DNA of 64,000 nt from Coprinellus micaceus (Eukaryota; Basidiomycota; Agaricomycetes; Agaricales; Psathyrellaceae): assembly GCA_951394405.1 (NCBI GenBank), contig OX596335.1:4526001-4590000 (forward strand), written 5' to 3'. The notes beneath the pieces are model-generated. The model had not been told where the DNA came from. It saw only the letters and a list, made by a program, of their open reading frames with translations, and made no database searches. Every line of letters starts with the position of its first letter. Position 1 is the first letter of the stretch. Positions 20,015 to 32,454 of this stretch are shown here, in pieces. Made by a program: the position numbers and the translations under genes.

Positions 20015-20085
20015 GTGTTGAATTCGTAAGGCTTTCCTTTATGTACAGATTATTTGTAAAGTCCGACGTTCTCAGTCTGCTGCCG

Positions 20086-20897
20086 TCACGCCTTCCCGTC
20101 CCCTGTCGCAGCTTGTATATTCTTGGAAGCCTCCTCCTCTAAGAGGTCATGGATTAACGCCTCCATGTCGCCCAGCAGTTCCTGCAGCCTTGTGATGTCC
20201 ATGGTGATGTCCCCAAGGTGGACGAGAGAGTCGGCTATTTCCTCATCCAACATCTCCAGAGCGTCCTTGCTGACATTCCACGCCACCTTCAGCTCTTCAT
20301 CCGCCATCAACCCGGTATTGAGGATTATGGTTGGGTGAAGGGGCTGTCGGGCGCGGGGTAAGGTTTTCTTCTGCAGCTCCCAGTACACCAGGAGATCTTC
20401 GGGTCGCAGGTTGCGATCCTCGAGTGTCGAATGAGGGTTGAACGGGGACCACCAGTTCCCCTCATATCGGTAAAGGAGCGCGTCGTCAGGATCGCGCGTG
20501 TCCTCTAGCAAAAGTTGAAGAGCCTTGAAGTCTTCTAGCTGTTCGTGTATCATGATGGTGGTAAGGGTCTTGAGAGCGGCGGGAGGGTGTATGTTTGTGG
20601 GGTGCAGGCAGAGCCCGAGACCCAGGAGCATGTTCGCACTTGTCTAGGACAGATTATGGTGTATTGATTCAGTCATGAAATTCGCATCCGGTATGCGAGA
20701 CAGCTCACCAACTCGAACATAGCGACAGCGCCAAAGGCAATTCGGGCGTCTTTGTCCATGGACATCGACTGCACTGCGAAAGCCGTCGCAATGGCGCGGC
20801 ATCTACTACCCAAGAGGTTCACAACGGTCTGCCAGGTCAGAGTATCCAGAGACCTCGCAACCTGGAGTACGTGGGGTGTCAAGAGGGCCGATGCCAT
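20086..20897 (-). CDS. Unknown two-exon helical protein, paralog of the 19293 gene
   Basis: Exon 1 (20897 to about 20709) gives MASALLTPHVLQVARSLDTL through FGAVAMFEL; a GTGAGC...CCTAG intron of about 65 nt in phase 0 leads to exon 2 (TSANMLLGLGLCLHPTNIH onward) ending at 20086. The product is about 248 residues. It is helical, with a coiled-coil-like C-terminus (LQELLGDMEALIHDLLEEEA). It shares length, exon plan and a YR-x-D/E-x-W/Y-x-P block with the protein at 19293. There is no signal peptide, no certain membrane segment and no motif of a known enzyme. The pair sits between the TET/JBP-like genes and the KDZ transposase. Confidence 0.55.
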
Positions 20898-20971
20898 GGG
20901 GAGAAGTCGATGGAGGGAAACTGTGATGATCGCAGTAACCCTTGTATCATTGCACTTGGAATTGTAGATAC

Positions 20972-23900
20972 TTATTCAATTGGATCGTCCTCGGCCGGCT
21001 TATTGTTTTCGCCCGACAAATCTGGAAGTATGGTATGGCGGTCGAACAGCTTCCTGCCTTCCAGTCCAAGGCGTCTCCACATATCTGCCTGCTTATTCGC
21101 GTAGGACGAATATCCGTCACCCAAGTCTAGGTTTGCCCATTTCCTCGCACGGTTCTCGAAATGGTCCATGTACCGGATGTACCACTGCATCTCGGCCTTG
21201 ACATACCGTACCTCTTCGGCCCATCTGTCGCGACGAGATCGTGCCCTAATCCAGTTGACGCGATAAACTGTCCGGGGGTCACAGTCAGCAGGGGATTAGT
21301 ATATCAGATTTGAGGCACGGCTTACGTTCGCGAGCATAGCCTTTCTTGTCCTTTTTCCCTTCAACGACGACGTGCCAAATCCAGGACAGTCCTTCGTTCC
21401 TCTCTCCTCTCTTGTTTGGATCGAAGATAGACGTCACAGCCTTGGTGTCGGCCCTGGTGATGTCCTGGAAGCGTGTAATTTTCGGAGCTTTTCCAAGACG
21501 TCGAAGCGCCCATAATGCGGCCTTGTAACGCTTGATGTGACCCCGCATCTTCCTTTCGATTTCATTTATCTCGTCGTACGATCGAGTGCGGCCTCGCTTT
21601 CCAGTCGCCCAGGTCCGGTTGTCCCGATACAGGAAGGATTTATGAGCGATCTCTCCCCGCAATGCTTCCAGTGCTTCCTCGGCCTGTGCGATCCGCAACT
21701 TTGCCTCCTTATTTGCATACGCGTTCCATCCGTCGGGGAGATCGTTGAAGCTAGATGGGAGAGGGATAGGGGCGAGTTCGGGGTACGGACCCGTGTCGGT
21801 CACTTGACGACCCCAGGGAAGTTCTGCGAGCTCGTCACAGGCACATTCGTCCTCACAAACACAAATTTCCACTCCATTGGGCTCCCATTGCGACCCCACT
21901 TCACGTTCGAGGTCCACACCCGGGAATAGGACGGATGCCTGCCTGTAGAGGGCTGCGATATCCTTCGCGATGTTTGTGGACTTCTTCCCCAGATCGATGG
22001 TCACAATGGCAGACGGGTCCTTTGAGGCGTCGATGAGAGAGCGGAGGGTAATTCTAGCAAGAAGAACCGAACTGATTAGAAACGAATGTATGCCAGGGAT
22101 GAAGAGACTCCTGATACTCAACTGGGCCTCTTGGATCCTTATGGCATCTGCGAGCCATTCGACGACCCCTCGCTTATCGACTCCGGTTCGCTCTTCCTCC
22201 ATTAGCTGGGCTAGAACGATATCTTTGGTGGCGACTATATAGTTCCTTAGTGAAACATGTTAAACGAGCCGATGGAAGCATGACCACTCGCCTTTGGGAA
22301 CGACCACGTTGTACACATCCATTGCATGTGGATCCGATCTACGGGCTTCGTTCGCCTCCTTCATTTGGGCCTTCCAGCGCTTCCTTAGGCGTACAGAGGT
22401 ATTTGCATTTACCCCTTTGAAATCGTCGGCCGCATTTTTCACTTCGGAGCGTGCCAACTCTAGCTGTTTGACGAGATATGGACCTAGCATATATTGAGAT
22501 TCCTTTCAAAGGAGGGTTACATGGGAGGGCTACTAACCCAACATTTGGAGCTTCCGCCAATTGCTATCGGCCATACACGCATCCAGTAGCTCGGATCGGT
22601 TCGAGAGTAGCATGTTCCGGGTTATCCCCGCCGCTCCGTTCATCGTACTCCAGAGAGATTCCAGAATTTCTCCGCTTGTGACGCCTGCTCCAGGGAAGAA
22701 CGTTGGGGCAAAGCGTGATAGACAGTCGTCCTTGTGGCCATGGACATGGAACAGCCCAATGACAAAGTCAATAGGGAAGTCCGGGGAGCATTTGAGATAT
22801 CGGCCCTTCTCAACCCTCTTACGAAAGTTCACAGAGTACTGACAGTTGACGTCGTAAGCCAGGATGACACCCGGAGTCTTGAAGGCCTTCGTATTCTTCA
22901 GGGCTTGACAAAACGCGTAGTCGACATTCAACTGCCTGAGTAGGTACGCCAATAAGACTTGATGTCGCAATATGTATGCAAGGGTTGCTCACCTCTCTCC
23001 CTTTTGCATGTCTACAACTGATCCTGGGGCGAAGATTCCATGGCGGGCGCATGCGATTGCCACGACGCCCGTTGCATCGTACCCTTTCTTGTACACGTTC
23101 TTCTCGGATACCGCCCGTAGTTTGTTGCACGTAGGGGGCTATGAAATGAAAGGGGGTTGAGCCGTCGTTCGTTATCAGTTTAATTGGGTTACATGTACGA
23201 TGTACAGAGCAGGAAGAAAATTTTGGGTGGCTCTAAGCGCCCAAACGCGATGTCACGTGACCCTCGGCCTTTGCCGATCTTGGGTAAGCACAGTGAAATC
23301 ATCGCTCGGGCGTCCAAGCAATGGACGCCGCAGCGGATCGTTTTACAATGCCCCGATGATACTGCTAGCACTGCTCACCTCTTGAGTCTCCCTGCCGGCT
23401 TTCACATGCTTAGCATAGCGAGTGGGCTCAGTCATGTACGCCGCACCACTGGTGAGCCTGATCCCATCTCTCCCCCTTCGGTTCGCCAGGTGGTCCAAAA
23501 CAAAATTGCCATCGGCCACTAGATACCGACGATAGAGCCACCTGTAGCTCATTGTGAGTATTTCTGCTTATATTGATGGCACTGGGGATACACTCACGTA
23601 TTTTTATCCTCTTTCCAGTCATCAGGAAGATTGACTCCGGGGGTAGGGCAAGCAGGGCAGAACAAAGCCAGTTCCGCCTTGCCCGGCCGGTCCCCAGGCT
23701 GGGTATGGCCGAACCCGTGTTCTTTCAAGTTGGTGAGGTAATTCCACTGAACCCATACCCGTGCCAGTTCTCTTCGTCGATCCTGTGGCTGAGGATGAGT
23801 TATATCCCAGATCAACATTGTGGAACATACCGGCGATTTGGATGGAAACACGAAGTTCGTGAACCTCTGAAGAATGCCAATGTACTGGTCGGTGGACATG

Positions 23901-24942
23901 TGCGAATGCACCTTCAAAAGGTGGAAGACGTTCAGCACCTGAAAGGTGAAGACAGTCGAAACGTTCTTCCAGGAAGCCGGATAGAGCTGCCGGTCCAAGT
24001 ATTGCAGATCGTCGTCGAGGCCGTCGGAGCACCAGCAAGGGTACGTTGGGAGGTAGTGGAAACCGTTAGTGTGGACATAGACAACAAGCTCCCCACACCC
24101 AATCGCCGTAACCTCGGGCTTGGCACCAAAATTGTTGTCTTCTTCAAGGTTGATCACATCGTTCACAGATACAAGGCGTTCCTCCAGCCGCTCAAGCGAA
24201 GCCTCATACTTTGGGCACGGTGCGCCGCCATGCCCAAGGCACACAACCAATCCCACCTGCCACATCCATGCTGTCCTCCAGTGCGTACCCGTCCACCTTT
24301 CAATTCGGTGCAAAGGGTTCGCTCGATGAGAAGCCCTGAGGCAGCTAGTGCAGAGGCGGGGCTGCCCAATGCATTCGAGGCATTTCCAGTCCGCCTCCCC
24401 ACCCCCGCATGTCACGCATACACTGCTGCCATGGCCTTCGCCCAATATGACCCGATTGAGATACGAAGCGACCCTGGTCTTCTGCCATTCGTCCAGATAA
24501 TTTTGGCTCGTCTAAAGGGTACATGTTAGGATACCCTCAACGTAAAACTCGGTGGGAGATGACTGACCCTTTCGGGACGACCTTTACCCTCTGGTGCCTC
24601 CAATAGAGGATTTGGGGCAAGATTTGTTGAAATAGCTTCGTCGCCATATGGATCGTAAGTCGCTTCTTGGACGGTGTCATCGACGGCGGCATCGCAGCAT
24701 GATGAGGAAGGGGAAAGGGGAGCCAGGATCACGTCCCTATCGGGGGAGTATCTATCCAATCTGGGACGCTTTCCATACACCGGCTTCGGAGGCGGTTCAA
24801 GTGCTGGGTAGTTGGCGGTCCTGGTGCGGGAGCTTCGAGTGCCTTCCTTGACAATTCGCCCTTTGTAGCCACGATTGGTGAAACGCCCAATGTAGTCGGC
24901 TGTCCGAGCCCTCTTCCGGCTCATCACGATTTTGGAAACCAT
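20972..24942 (-). CDS. KDZ-family DNA transposase with CxC2-like cysteine cluster
   Basis: A multi-exon gene with at least seven short introns; all main blocks of the family are present in order. The N-terminus (MVSKIVMSRKRARTADYIGR) is basic. Then comes the Zn-binding-looking cluster CVTCGGGEADWKCLECIG, LCTSCLRASHRANPLHRI and LGHGGAPC, which matches the CxC2-like domain that precedes KDZ transposases. The transposase part has YLVADGNFVLDH, TCNKLRAV, IACARHGIFAPGSVVDMQKG, LAYDVNCQYS, GLFHVHGHKDDCLSRFAP and TSGEILESLWSTMN, the expected acidic and Cys/His landmarks. The C-terminal helical region (RVNWIRARSRRDRWAEEVRY; SYANKQADMWRRLG) ends at 20972. No frameshift was found in the blocks read, so the gene may be functional. 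Terminal inverted repeats were not identified. Its start lies 150 bases from the divergent gene at 25093. Confidence 0.85.
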
Positions 24943-25024
24943 GTTGACGCGATTGCAGATTGAGATCCGAGGTGTGGGTCAATGTGATTGAATGGGAAGG
25001 ATGTGGGAGGGAGAGCGAGCTCGT

Positions 25025-25034
25025 TATATTTATA
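25025..25034 (+). promoter_or_regulatory. TATA-like element between divergent genes
   Basis: TATATTTATA lies about 60 bases before the ATG at 25093, inside the 150-base spacer shared with the KDZ transposase start. It is placed to serve the plus-strand gene. Confidence 0.45.
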
Positions 25035-25092
25035 CCCTACCTGCTCCCTATTCATCTTTCTCTTAAGGTCGAAGCCTCGCGTAGTCTCAACC

Positions 25093-28000
25093 ATGGCGCG
25101 TCGTTCTCGGAAAACCCTCGACAGTTCCGACCCATCCTCCTCTTCCTCAGACTCCGAGGATTCAGCCAGGTCTCGTCAGCAGTCCGAGGATTCCCCAGAC
25201 CCAGCGCCCGAGGATTCCTCCAGTTCCTCGTCGGACGAATCGAGCAGCTCTTCCTCGGACGAATCGAGTAGCTCTTCGTCCGACGGAAACAATACTGACG
25301 ACAGCGACACTAGCTCAATCCAAAGTGACAAAGCCAAAGATGGTCAGGTTGACCCATCGCCCGATGACGATAGCATTGAGGACCAACTTCGCGAGGAGGA
25401 TAGAGGTCTGGATGCGAAGTTCACTCCTTCCCAGCTCGAACACCTGCTGGGCCTCAGGGAACGGTACCGCTTCGCATCAGCAAGAGAACGGAAAGAAATA
25501 GCTCAACAAACCGGCCAAGAATTCCGCGATGACCTGATTCGCCAAGGCCAAGCCCTCACACAGCTGCAAACGAAGAACCTCTTCAGCGTAAGTTCTCAGC
25601 CCCCGACGTCCGTCCGACATACACTGACTTCATGAATGTCTTTAGCATATCAAGACATGGTTCAGCCAGCGGGCGAGAACCCGTCGCGAACCCGTGCGAT
25701 GGACCGTAAATTGGACCGCCCGCCAGGTATTCTACAAGCAGAACATGGCCTTAGTGGCAGCGACCCAGAGGGCGATGTACGAAGCTAACACTGGGAAGAA
25801 GCCTCGAGAGGGTACCGCCAAGGTTGACCTCGACCTTGTAGACGACGACGATAACACATCGGCCGTGGGTGTGAAGGGACCCTCTCTCTTCAATTTCTTC
25901 CAGAAGGCCCTCTCAGCTGAGTGGGAACAATTGCTGCCTGAGGAAAAGGAAAAATACGAGATTCTTGCGACAGAATGGCGAACCGATGGTCCCTCCGAGG
26001 AGGTACGGAAGGCGTGAGTAGTTTTGGCGCCCATTTGCGACACAGGATTTACCGTGTTTCATCCAGGCTCGCGGAGAAGGAAGCTTGTCGGGTTATTCGC
26101 TTTCTTGCTCAGGACTTATACCAGCAGATGGGGGTTCGCCTTTTTATCCTGGCAAACTACGAAGACTCCAACGACGATGTCATCGCCGGTTAGCCAGATT
26201 TCCTCGCGATTTACATTCGGGTTAACTCAAAATTATTGTAGTGAGTCTCGACTTTAACAATGAGTTGGGAAGCAATGGTGCATCGTACAAACTTGCTGCA
26301 AAGTCCTACCTGGAGCGAGTCGACCTGTTGAACCATTACGCTGCATTTGCCAAGAAGGCAGTTCCCCAAGAAGGCGAGACCGTTGACAGAAAGGCAACTG
26401 CAAAATCAATGACATTTGAAGTAAACGCCCGGGGCGAGGCCATTTTACCGGATCCCAACGATAAGGGGAAGCCACTGAAGGACTATGTATGGTACCCCTC
26501 ATTGGTCAGGAGGTTCATGCACTTCGATTGGGGTGCGTCGTTACCGGACTTCTGTTCGATATCTGCTGATAGTGATCCATATAGCCCGAGCACAAGGTCA
26601 GCCAATGAGAGCGAACAACGGCCCCTCATGGGTTAATATCTGCGACAATGTCTCAAAGTATATCGACCCTCAATATCTTCCGGAAGGGGCGGAACCCCTT
26701 AAAGATCCTGGAGCTTACACCCTGAAAAACTGTAAGAAACTGGTATTTCACTGGTGGGACCGGCAGCAGCGAGGCCTAACAGCGTTTCAATTCCGGGGAT
26801 ATTGGGATGGCGTCGACTTTGTAGAGAGGGCGGAGGATGAATCCCTCCCAGAAGACGAAGCTTCAGATTTCAAGTTGCCGACGCGCAAGGGGAAAAAGGC
26901 GACCGTATCTGAGCTTAAGAAACCGAAGAAACCCAACACCGGCCTGAAAGAGGGTCAGAGGAAGGCTACAAAGAAAGTACAGGAACGGCCGAGCGTTCCC
27001 CCTAACCCGGCGAAAGCTGGGACATCGGCCTTGATGCCAATCTCCGATCTGTCGATGGCCGCTGGGACGGCGAAGGAGAAGGCGGTCCCCAAGCCAAGGC
27101 CCACTCAAAGGGCTACCCACCTGGCGAAAGCCCCATCACGCTCCGAGGAAGGGTCTCCTCTGGAAGTCTTGTCTTCAGGTAAGTGTATTGCCCGTCCATA
27201 GCGATTCTTTGTCCTTCGGTGCTCATTCCTTGGATCCTGATAGGCACTCAAAACAGGGACCCCCATCTGCAGTCCACCAGTCTCGTCAACGCAACCCGGG
27301 ACGTCACGATCGACGGCGATCTGCCAACGACGACCATCATGCCTGAGGGGTCGAAAGTGATCACAGGTGTACCTCTGAAGAACGCGGATCCCCCAAAACA
27401 GAGCCACAAAAAGAAGAAACACAAACGAAAGGAGATGCTCCCACAGGCAGGCAGAATCTCAGAAGATGGGGAAAGGGATGGAAGTAAGCCGGTAGAGGAG
27501 GGGACGGGGAAACAGCGAGCTGGAGAGCAACAGAAAAGGCGGAAAGCGACACGGAGCGACGACGGAATGGGCAAGGGGGAAAGTGTTGCCAGTCAAGAGG
27601 TCGAGGGTCAGTTGGATATCTTGCCTTCGGAACCCAACGACCGGAAGGCCCAGAAACCCAGGAAGGAAAAGGCAAAGGCTGTGGATAGAAACGTCGATTT
27701 GGACGGGTCCAAAGAGGGAACGTCCGTCGGAGGTGTCAGTTTGTCGATGGGGAAGGAAGGAAGGCGGATTGCGGCCAGTGGGGACATTAACCCAGAGCAC
27801 GTGGATTCGACGCACGTGACGCTAAACCTACCTCATTCGGCGACTGAGCCGACTATAGCCCTTCCCAAGGGCAAGAAGAAGAAGAAGACCATGGTCCAAG
27901 AGGAAGGGTTAGACGAGGTACGTGACTCTGCAGAAACCGGAAGGGGGAAGGAAAAGGAAAAGGGGAAGGGGAAAAGGGTGAGGGTGGCGACAACAACAGA

Positions 28001-28205
28001 CCCTATCGAAGGCTCCACGGCCGCGTTCGGGGAAGGCTATGATGTCGACGAGGAGGCCCCAAACGTGATTGATCAGGGCAGCCCTCAAAAGCAGTCTGCA
28101 GAGGACCGAGACATCCTTTCGAACGCGAACAGCGGTAAGTACTGGCAACTGACATCCGCTACGCGCCGAAAGAGGGAGAATCCGCGCTACGCTGGGGGTT
28201 TGTAG
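25093..28205 (+). CDS. Large lineage-specific nuclear-type protein with HMG-box-like segment
   Basis: Six exons are inferred (about 25093-25587, 25646-26013, 26067-26188, 26242-26532, 26585-27178, 27244-28205); phases agree throughout and give about 943 residues. The head is Ser/Asp-rich with a repeated DESSSSSS unit. Exon 2 holds GPSLFNFFQKALSAEW followed by LPEEKEKYEILATEWR, resembling the helix pattern of an HMG box. Exons 3-5 hold a conserved-looking block (RVIRFLAQDLYQQMGVRLFI; YPSLVRRFMHFDW; NNGPSWVNICDNVS; FHWWDRQQRG). The last exon is a long Lys/Glu-rich disordered tail with basic clusters such as KKKKHKRKE. The N-terminal start is chosen by the Ser-rich head (MARRSRKTLD). It is divergent from the KDZ transposase and may be part of the same element. 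Function unknown; nuclear location inferred. Confidence 0.7.
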
Positions 28206-28448
28206 GACTTATGTCGAATTGGGACTCGCTTCTCTTCATCTATTCAGTGTACGTAAACGGTATCACTGTACATATCTATCTCTTCATGCCGACGCTATGA
28301 CAACGCAGCTAGTAATGTTGTTTACGGTCAATCTCCGATCCCATATGATCGCTCGCTTGTCCATCCCCGAAGCTTGAAGGTCAGAATATCGTCATAAATT
28401 TCAGAGTTGTGTATAGTATGATATGCTACGTAAAGTGCTTTGTGTTCC

Positions 28449-31400
28449 TCATTCACCACGCCGAGACAGCTGGAGATTAGTTGTGGCGGCCGAGGTCAGG
28501 CGCGATTGATCATCTCCCCACCCAGCTCGCACATACCGCGGTACACCTCCGTCAGATGCCACAGAATATTCCACATATTGCTCGCCACCAGACCCTTCAT
28601 TACCAATGTAGGAAGTGGTTCGATCCCCTGACGTCCCCGCCGTCGCCGTACTGTAGAAGGTCACGTCCGGGCCTACGCTGGGGACGGCCGACACTCCTGA
28701 CATCATCATATTCTGATGGTGTGAGACGCCCGAGTGACTTGTGCCTGTGTGACTGCCCTTGCTCTGATTGGTCTGCTGTCCACCGGTGTATTGTTCCATG
28801 GCAGCCCTAAAGTTGGTGGGGTGCTGTCGATGCTGAGAGATCGACTGTTCAGCGAGGGTGTATTGCCTACTGGAGGGCCTGGGAGGTTCCGATGAGTGAG
28901 GTCCGGGGTGATTCGAGGACATGGAGTGGTCGTTGGCGAATGATTGGGACCCGGGAGGTAACTGGGGCACATTTGTCCCCGATGCCATGCTACCTTGGTT
29001 CCCAGAGGGGTTATGACTCAAACCTGTAAGACTTCGATTTTCGCCGTTGTTGTCGCTCCTGTTCGAAGGGTACACTTGAGGGGCGGTTCCATAGAAAGGA
29101 CTTGGGTCGATGGTTGGGATGATATACGTGTTGCCTTGACTCTTGACTGGTGTGGGGCGTGTCCCCGTCGAACGCCGGTTTCCACTCCCCCAGGGTGCCC
29201 CCGTGGACTGTGGTGGATTCCCTGAAACGGCCTCACCAGCTTGATGTGTTTGCGATGGCACTTGAATTTGCGCTATCCCACGTTGACCGGACTCCGGAAA
29301 TGAGGACGGTGCGGATGGAGATCGAGCGAATGGGGGTTCCACCCTGGTGGGTTGTCCTCCAGGGAGCTGTGTCGTGATGTGAGTGATTTGTCACGTCGAA
29401 GGAGGGACCACCGAACTTACGAAGATTGGATTATGAGGCGGCGCGTTTGACCGGGCGTTCGAGTAAGATTGAACGATATTCTCTCTGCCAGTGCTTGCCT
29501 CGGGCCTCACCCCAGCTGAGACGTGAGAGGCCTGTCGCATTACCGGGGACGATTGCAACGCTCCAAAATGCTGAACCATCAGGCTCTCGAGCCGCCTCTG
29601 GAAATCGGAGATCAATTCGAAAACGTCCTCCTTGATGTGCTTCCTGAGTTCGCCTAGCACCCCCTGCAGCTCTGGGCTGACGTGAGTTGAAGGCACCCCT
29701 ACAACTGTTTGGTTCACCATCTGCTCCACCACGGCTATCCGAGAATCCGCATTCGCGGTTTGGACGACGACCTTGTCCAGAAGTTTGGCGTTGATATGCC
29801 TCTCAGCGACTCGTTTCTCTATCTCGTCCAGTCGTCGCCCATGATCCCCGTGAACCTTCACCCGGAGATTCTCGACGTCCGCAACGAGGATATCGTTTCC
29901 CTCTCGAAACTCGATCTCGAGACTCTGGAGGGACTCCTCAACCACTGAGCTTCGCTGACAGAGATGGTCCTGCATGCGCTCGACAACACGAAGTTCAGCA
30001 TGCACGTCGGACACCTTGGAGTCGAGTTCTTGCTGATCCAAGACAAGCCTTTCGACTGCAACGTCTACACCCCCGTCGAGAAGCTCGCCCGGCTGGGCAC
30101 GACGAACGCGTTTGAGGGTACTCTCTGCGAGCTCAGTTGCCTGGTTAGTTGTGCTCTACATCGATGGATCGGAGTATCAGTGTTTGTGCCCTTTGTAAAT
30201 GTATAGTACTCACCCCTCGCATCGAACGAGTGTTGACCGAGGTTCTGCCTGAGGGCGTCTCAGCATCAATATCCATGTCGTTCTCGTCGTTCGTCGTCCG
30301 AGCGCCATCCACTTCGGATTTTGCCGAACCACGGGCCGGCCCTTTCCTCTTGGGCCGTTCAGCGCGAGGAGCTGGGCCTTCAAGGCTTTCTTCCCTCGTT
30401 CGAACGACGTCTCGATGTTGCTTGGGCCTTGACGCCTCCCCCTGCTTAGTAGATATTTCATCTTTCTTCTGCCCACCGGTGAGTGCCTTGTCGATCTCCA
30501 TCTCGATGTCGTCATTCTCAGACATTCGCGATTCTGCCCTGCTATCAGCCGGCCCCACGGTATGAGACTCGTGGTGTGTGGCCTTCCCTTGTCCTCGTCC
30601 TTTGCCCTCCTTCCCCCTTCTCTTTCTCCCTCCCGACGTCTTTCTTTCCTCCTTCTCTTCTCCGTCTCCAACATTCCCATCACCCTTCATTCCAACTTTC
30701 CCTCGAATATCGCCGCTACCTTCAACGCGAGACCCTTGCGCTAGGACCGACACTCCCCTTTCCATGGCCTCTTCGTCCTTGTCACCCCCTGAATCCGCAC
30801 CTCTCCCCTTGGCGTTGGACCCCTCGCTTCCCTCGATAGACGCTTCCCCAGCCTTCCCCTCGGACTCCTTCTTCACCTGGACGCTCGAAAGGGAGCACTT
30901 GACCTTCCGTACGGCGCATGGGTGACAGACAAGTCTGGGCTTGTTTGACTTCCGGGCAGTCTTCATCTTGCCAGTCTTGCTTGCGTCCTCTGGCTTCAGC
31001 GAGGGCGGCAAAGGCCTGTAGCATAACTGCCCCGGCCTTGATTGGCACGATTCGCATGGCCTTTCGTAAAGCTCGTGACCAGTGACGACGATGATTCGCC
31101 GATCGTCTTCCTGGTCCTCAGCGTCACCTGTTGTATCGGGGCCCATTGCGGGCACTATTGTTCCAGTTTGAACCCCACTCTCGACGTTCCCCCCTTCGCC
31201 CAGGTGTCCTGCCGAACCGCCCTCCCGCTGCTTGCCTCTCCTCGCTTCTGTAAGGGCGACCTCCCTCTCATGCAACGTCTGAATCCTTTCGATGTTTGCC
31301 CCTGTGTCCCCTTCGCCAGTGTTTCCACTCGTCTCAGCCTCCTCTCTTGCCCTGGATTCGTTCTGCTTCATTTGATCCCCCTTCGCCTTTTTCAAGGTTC

Positions 31401-32454
31401 GAACTTTGGGAGGAGAGGTGTACAGCTTCCTTCGCTTGAACTGCTGATCGGCGACGTCATCATCAAGGCCACCTTCGTCGGAGCTCCCCTCTTCGTCCTG
31501 GACTTTCCTCTTGTTGATCGCATTCCCCTCGTCACCCGGACCATCCTTGGGTTCGCGGTCGACGTCTTGTCCTGGGTGGTCCTGCCGCTCGAAATTGGGA
31601 TCATCAGGTTGCTCCTCAACACCCTCTTCCAGAAAATCCACATCTGTTGTTCATTTAGCTATCGTTCAACATCTCTCATGGCCAGTATTGCGATACAAAG
31701 GTAAACGTACTGGGATCGTCACTCCCCTCTGCGTCCTCGCCAGATTCGTTGAGCTCGTAAACTATCGGCGAAACTTGGGGCTGTCCATCTCCGTCTCTCT
31801 GACCTTCGCCCGAAAGACCAGCGGGGATGGGTTGCTGCTCGGCCTTGTGGCCTCCTCCCTCTTGAACCGCGAGCCTATGTTCCTCCGGCTGTCGGGTCCT
31901 TGCTTCGTGGTCGCCTTTTATTTCATTCTGGGCTGGTCGGAGTGGCTCCGTCTGCCCAGGGGGAGCTTCAGCGTTGTTCAGTGTTCCGGACGCACTCGGA
32001 TTGGCTTGAGGGCGGCCGCCCTCGCCGCTGTCGCCCGAGGTGAACACCGAGTCCTGGAATATCGCCAGATCGAGCTTGGTACCGGGGTTGCTGACGTACT
32101 CGGGTCTGGCGTCGAGTGCCAGCAACCACTTGTCCACGCGAGCACTGATATCTAAATGATCTCGCCCGTGCGCGAGGATCCCTTTGGCCAGGACGATCTA
32201 CGATGCGAGTTCGTCCGCATAATCCAATAAATGGGCAGCAAATCACTCACGGAAGGGCCAACCAACTTCCGCCTTGCAGCGACAAGATCCGTGGTGGGGT
32301 TCAACTTTGGTGCAATGGTGAGGAGTTCGTTGACCTTCACCAACGCGTCCTTGGTCGCCTGGATAGATGGTGGTGGGCCTGGTGCTACCCCTGGGTTTGC
32401 CGTTGTGGATCTCATTACCACAGCGCTAGGTGTCTTCCTTGCTTTCTGGTTCAT
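28449..32454 (-). CDS. 1252-residue protein with paired cysteine clusters and coiled coil
   Basis: Five exons are inferred (about 32454-32251, 32197-31711, 31643-30214, 30140-29421, 29366-28449), all with good GT...AG signals and matching phases. Exons 1-2 hold a helical N-terminus and acidic linker. Exon 3 contains a bipartite-type basic stretch (KRRKLYTSPPKVRTLKKAK), then ERPCESCQSRPGQLC (C-x2-C-x7-C) and, 30-odd residues on, RLVCHPCAVRKVKC (C-x2-C-x6-C). This recalls a split Zn2Cys6-like knuckle, but spacing differs from the classic Gal4 type. Exon 4 is a long coiled coil (VVERMQDHL...VADVENLRVKV) and exon 5 a Ser/Pro/Gly/Gln-rich tail with YVEYSVASDGG. This suggests a nuclear, DNA- or chromatin-associated protein; I do not know a named family. 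It is convergent with the gene at 25093 and divergent from 32792. Confidence 0.7.

Noticed and set aside
23573..24529. 318-codon plus-strand open frame
   Set aside because: Runs opposite the CxC2-like and N-terminal part of the KDZ transposase, whose motifs are unambiguous.
30483..31704. Plus-strand open frames rich in Ser, Pro and Leu
   Set aside because: Mirror frames of the low-complexity exon 3 of the minus-strand cysteine-cluster gene.
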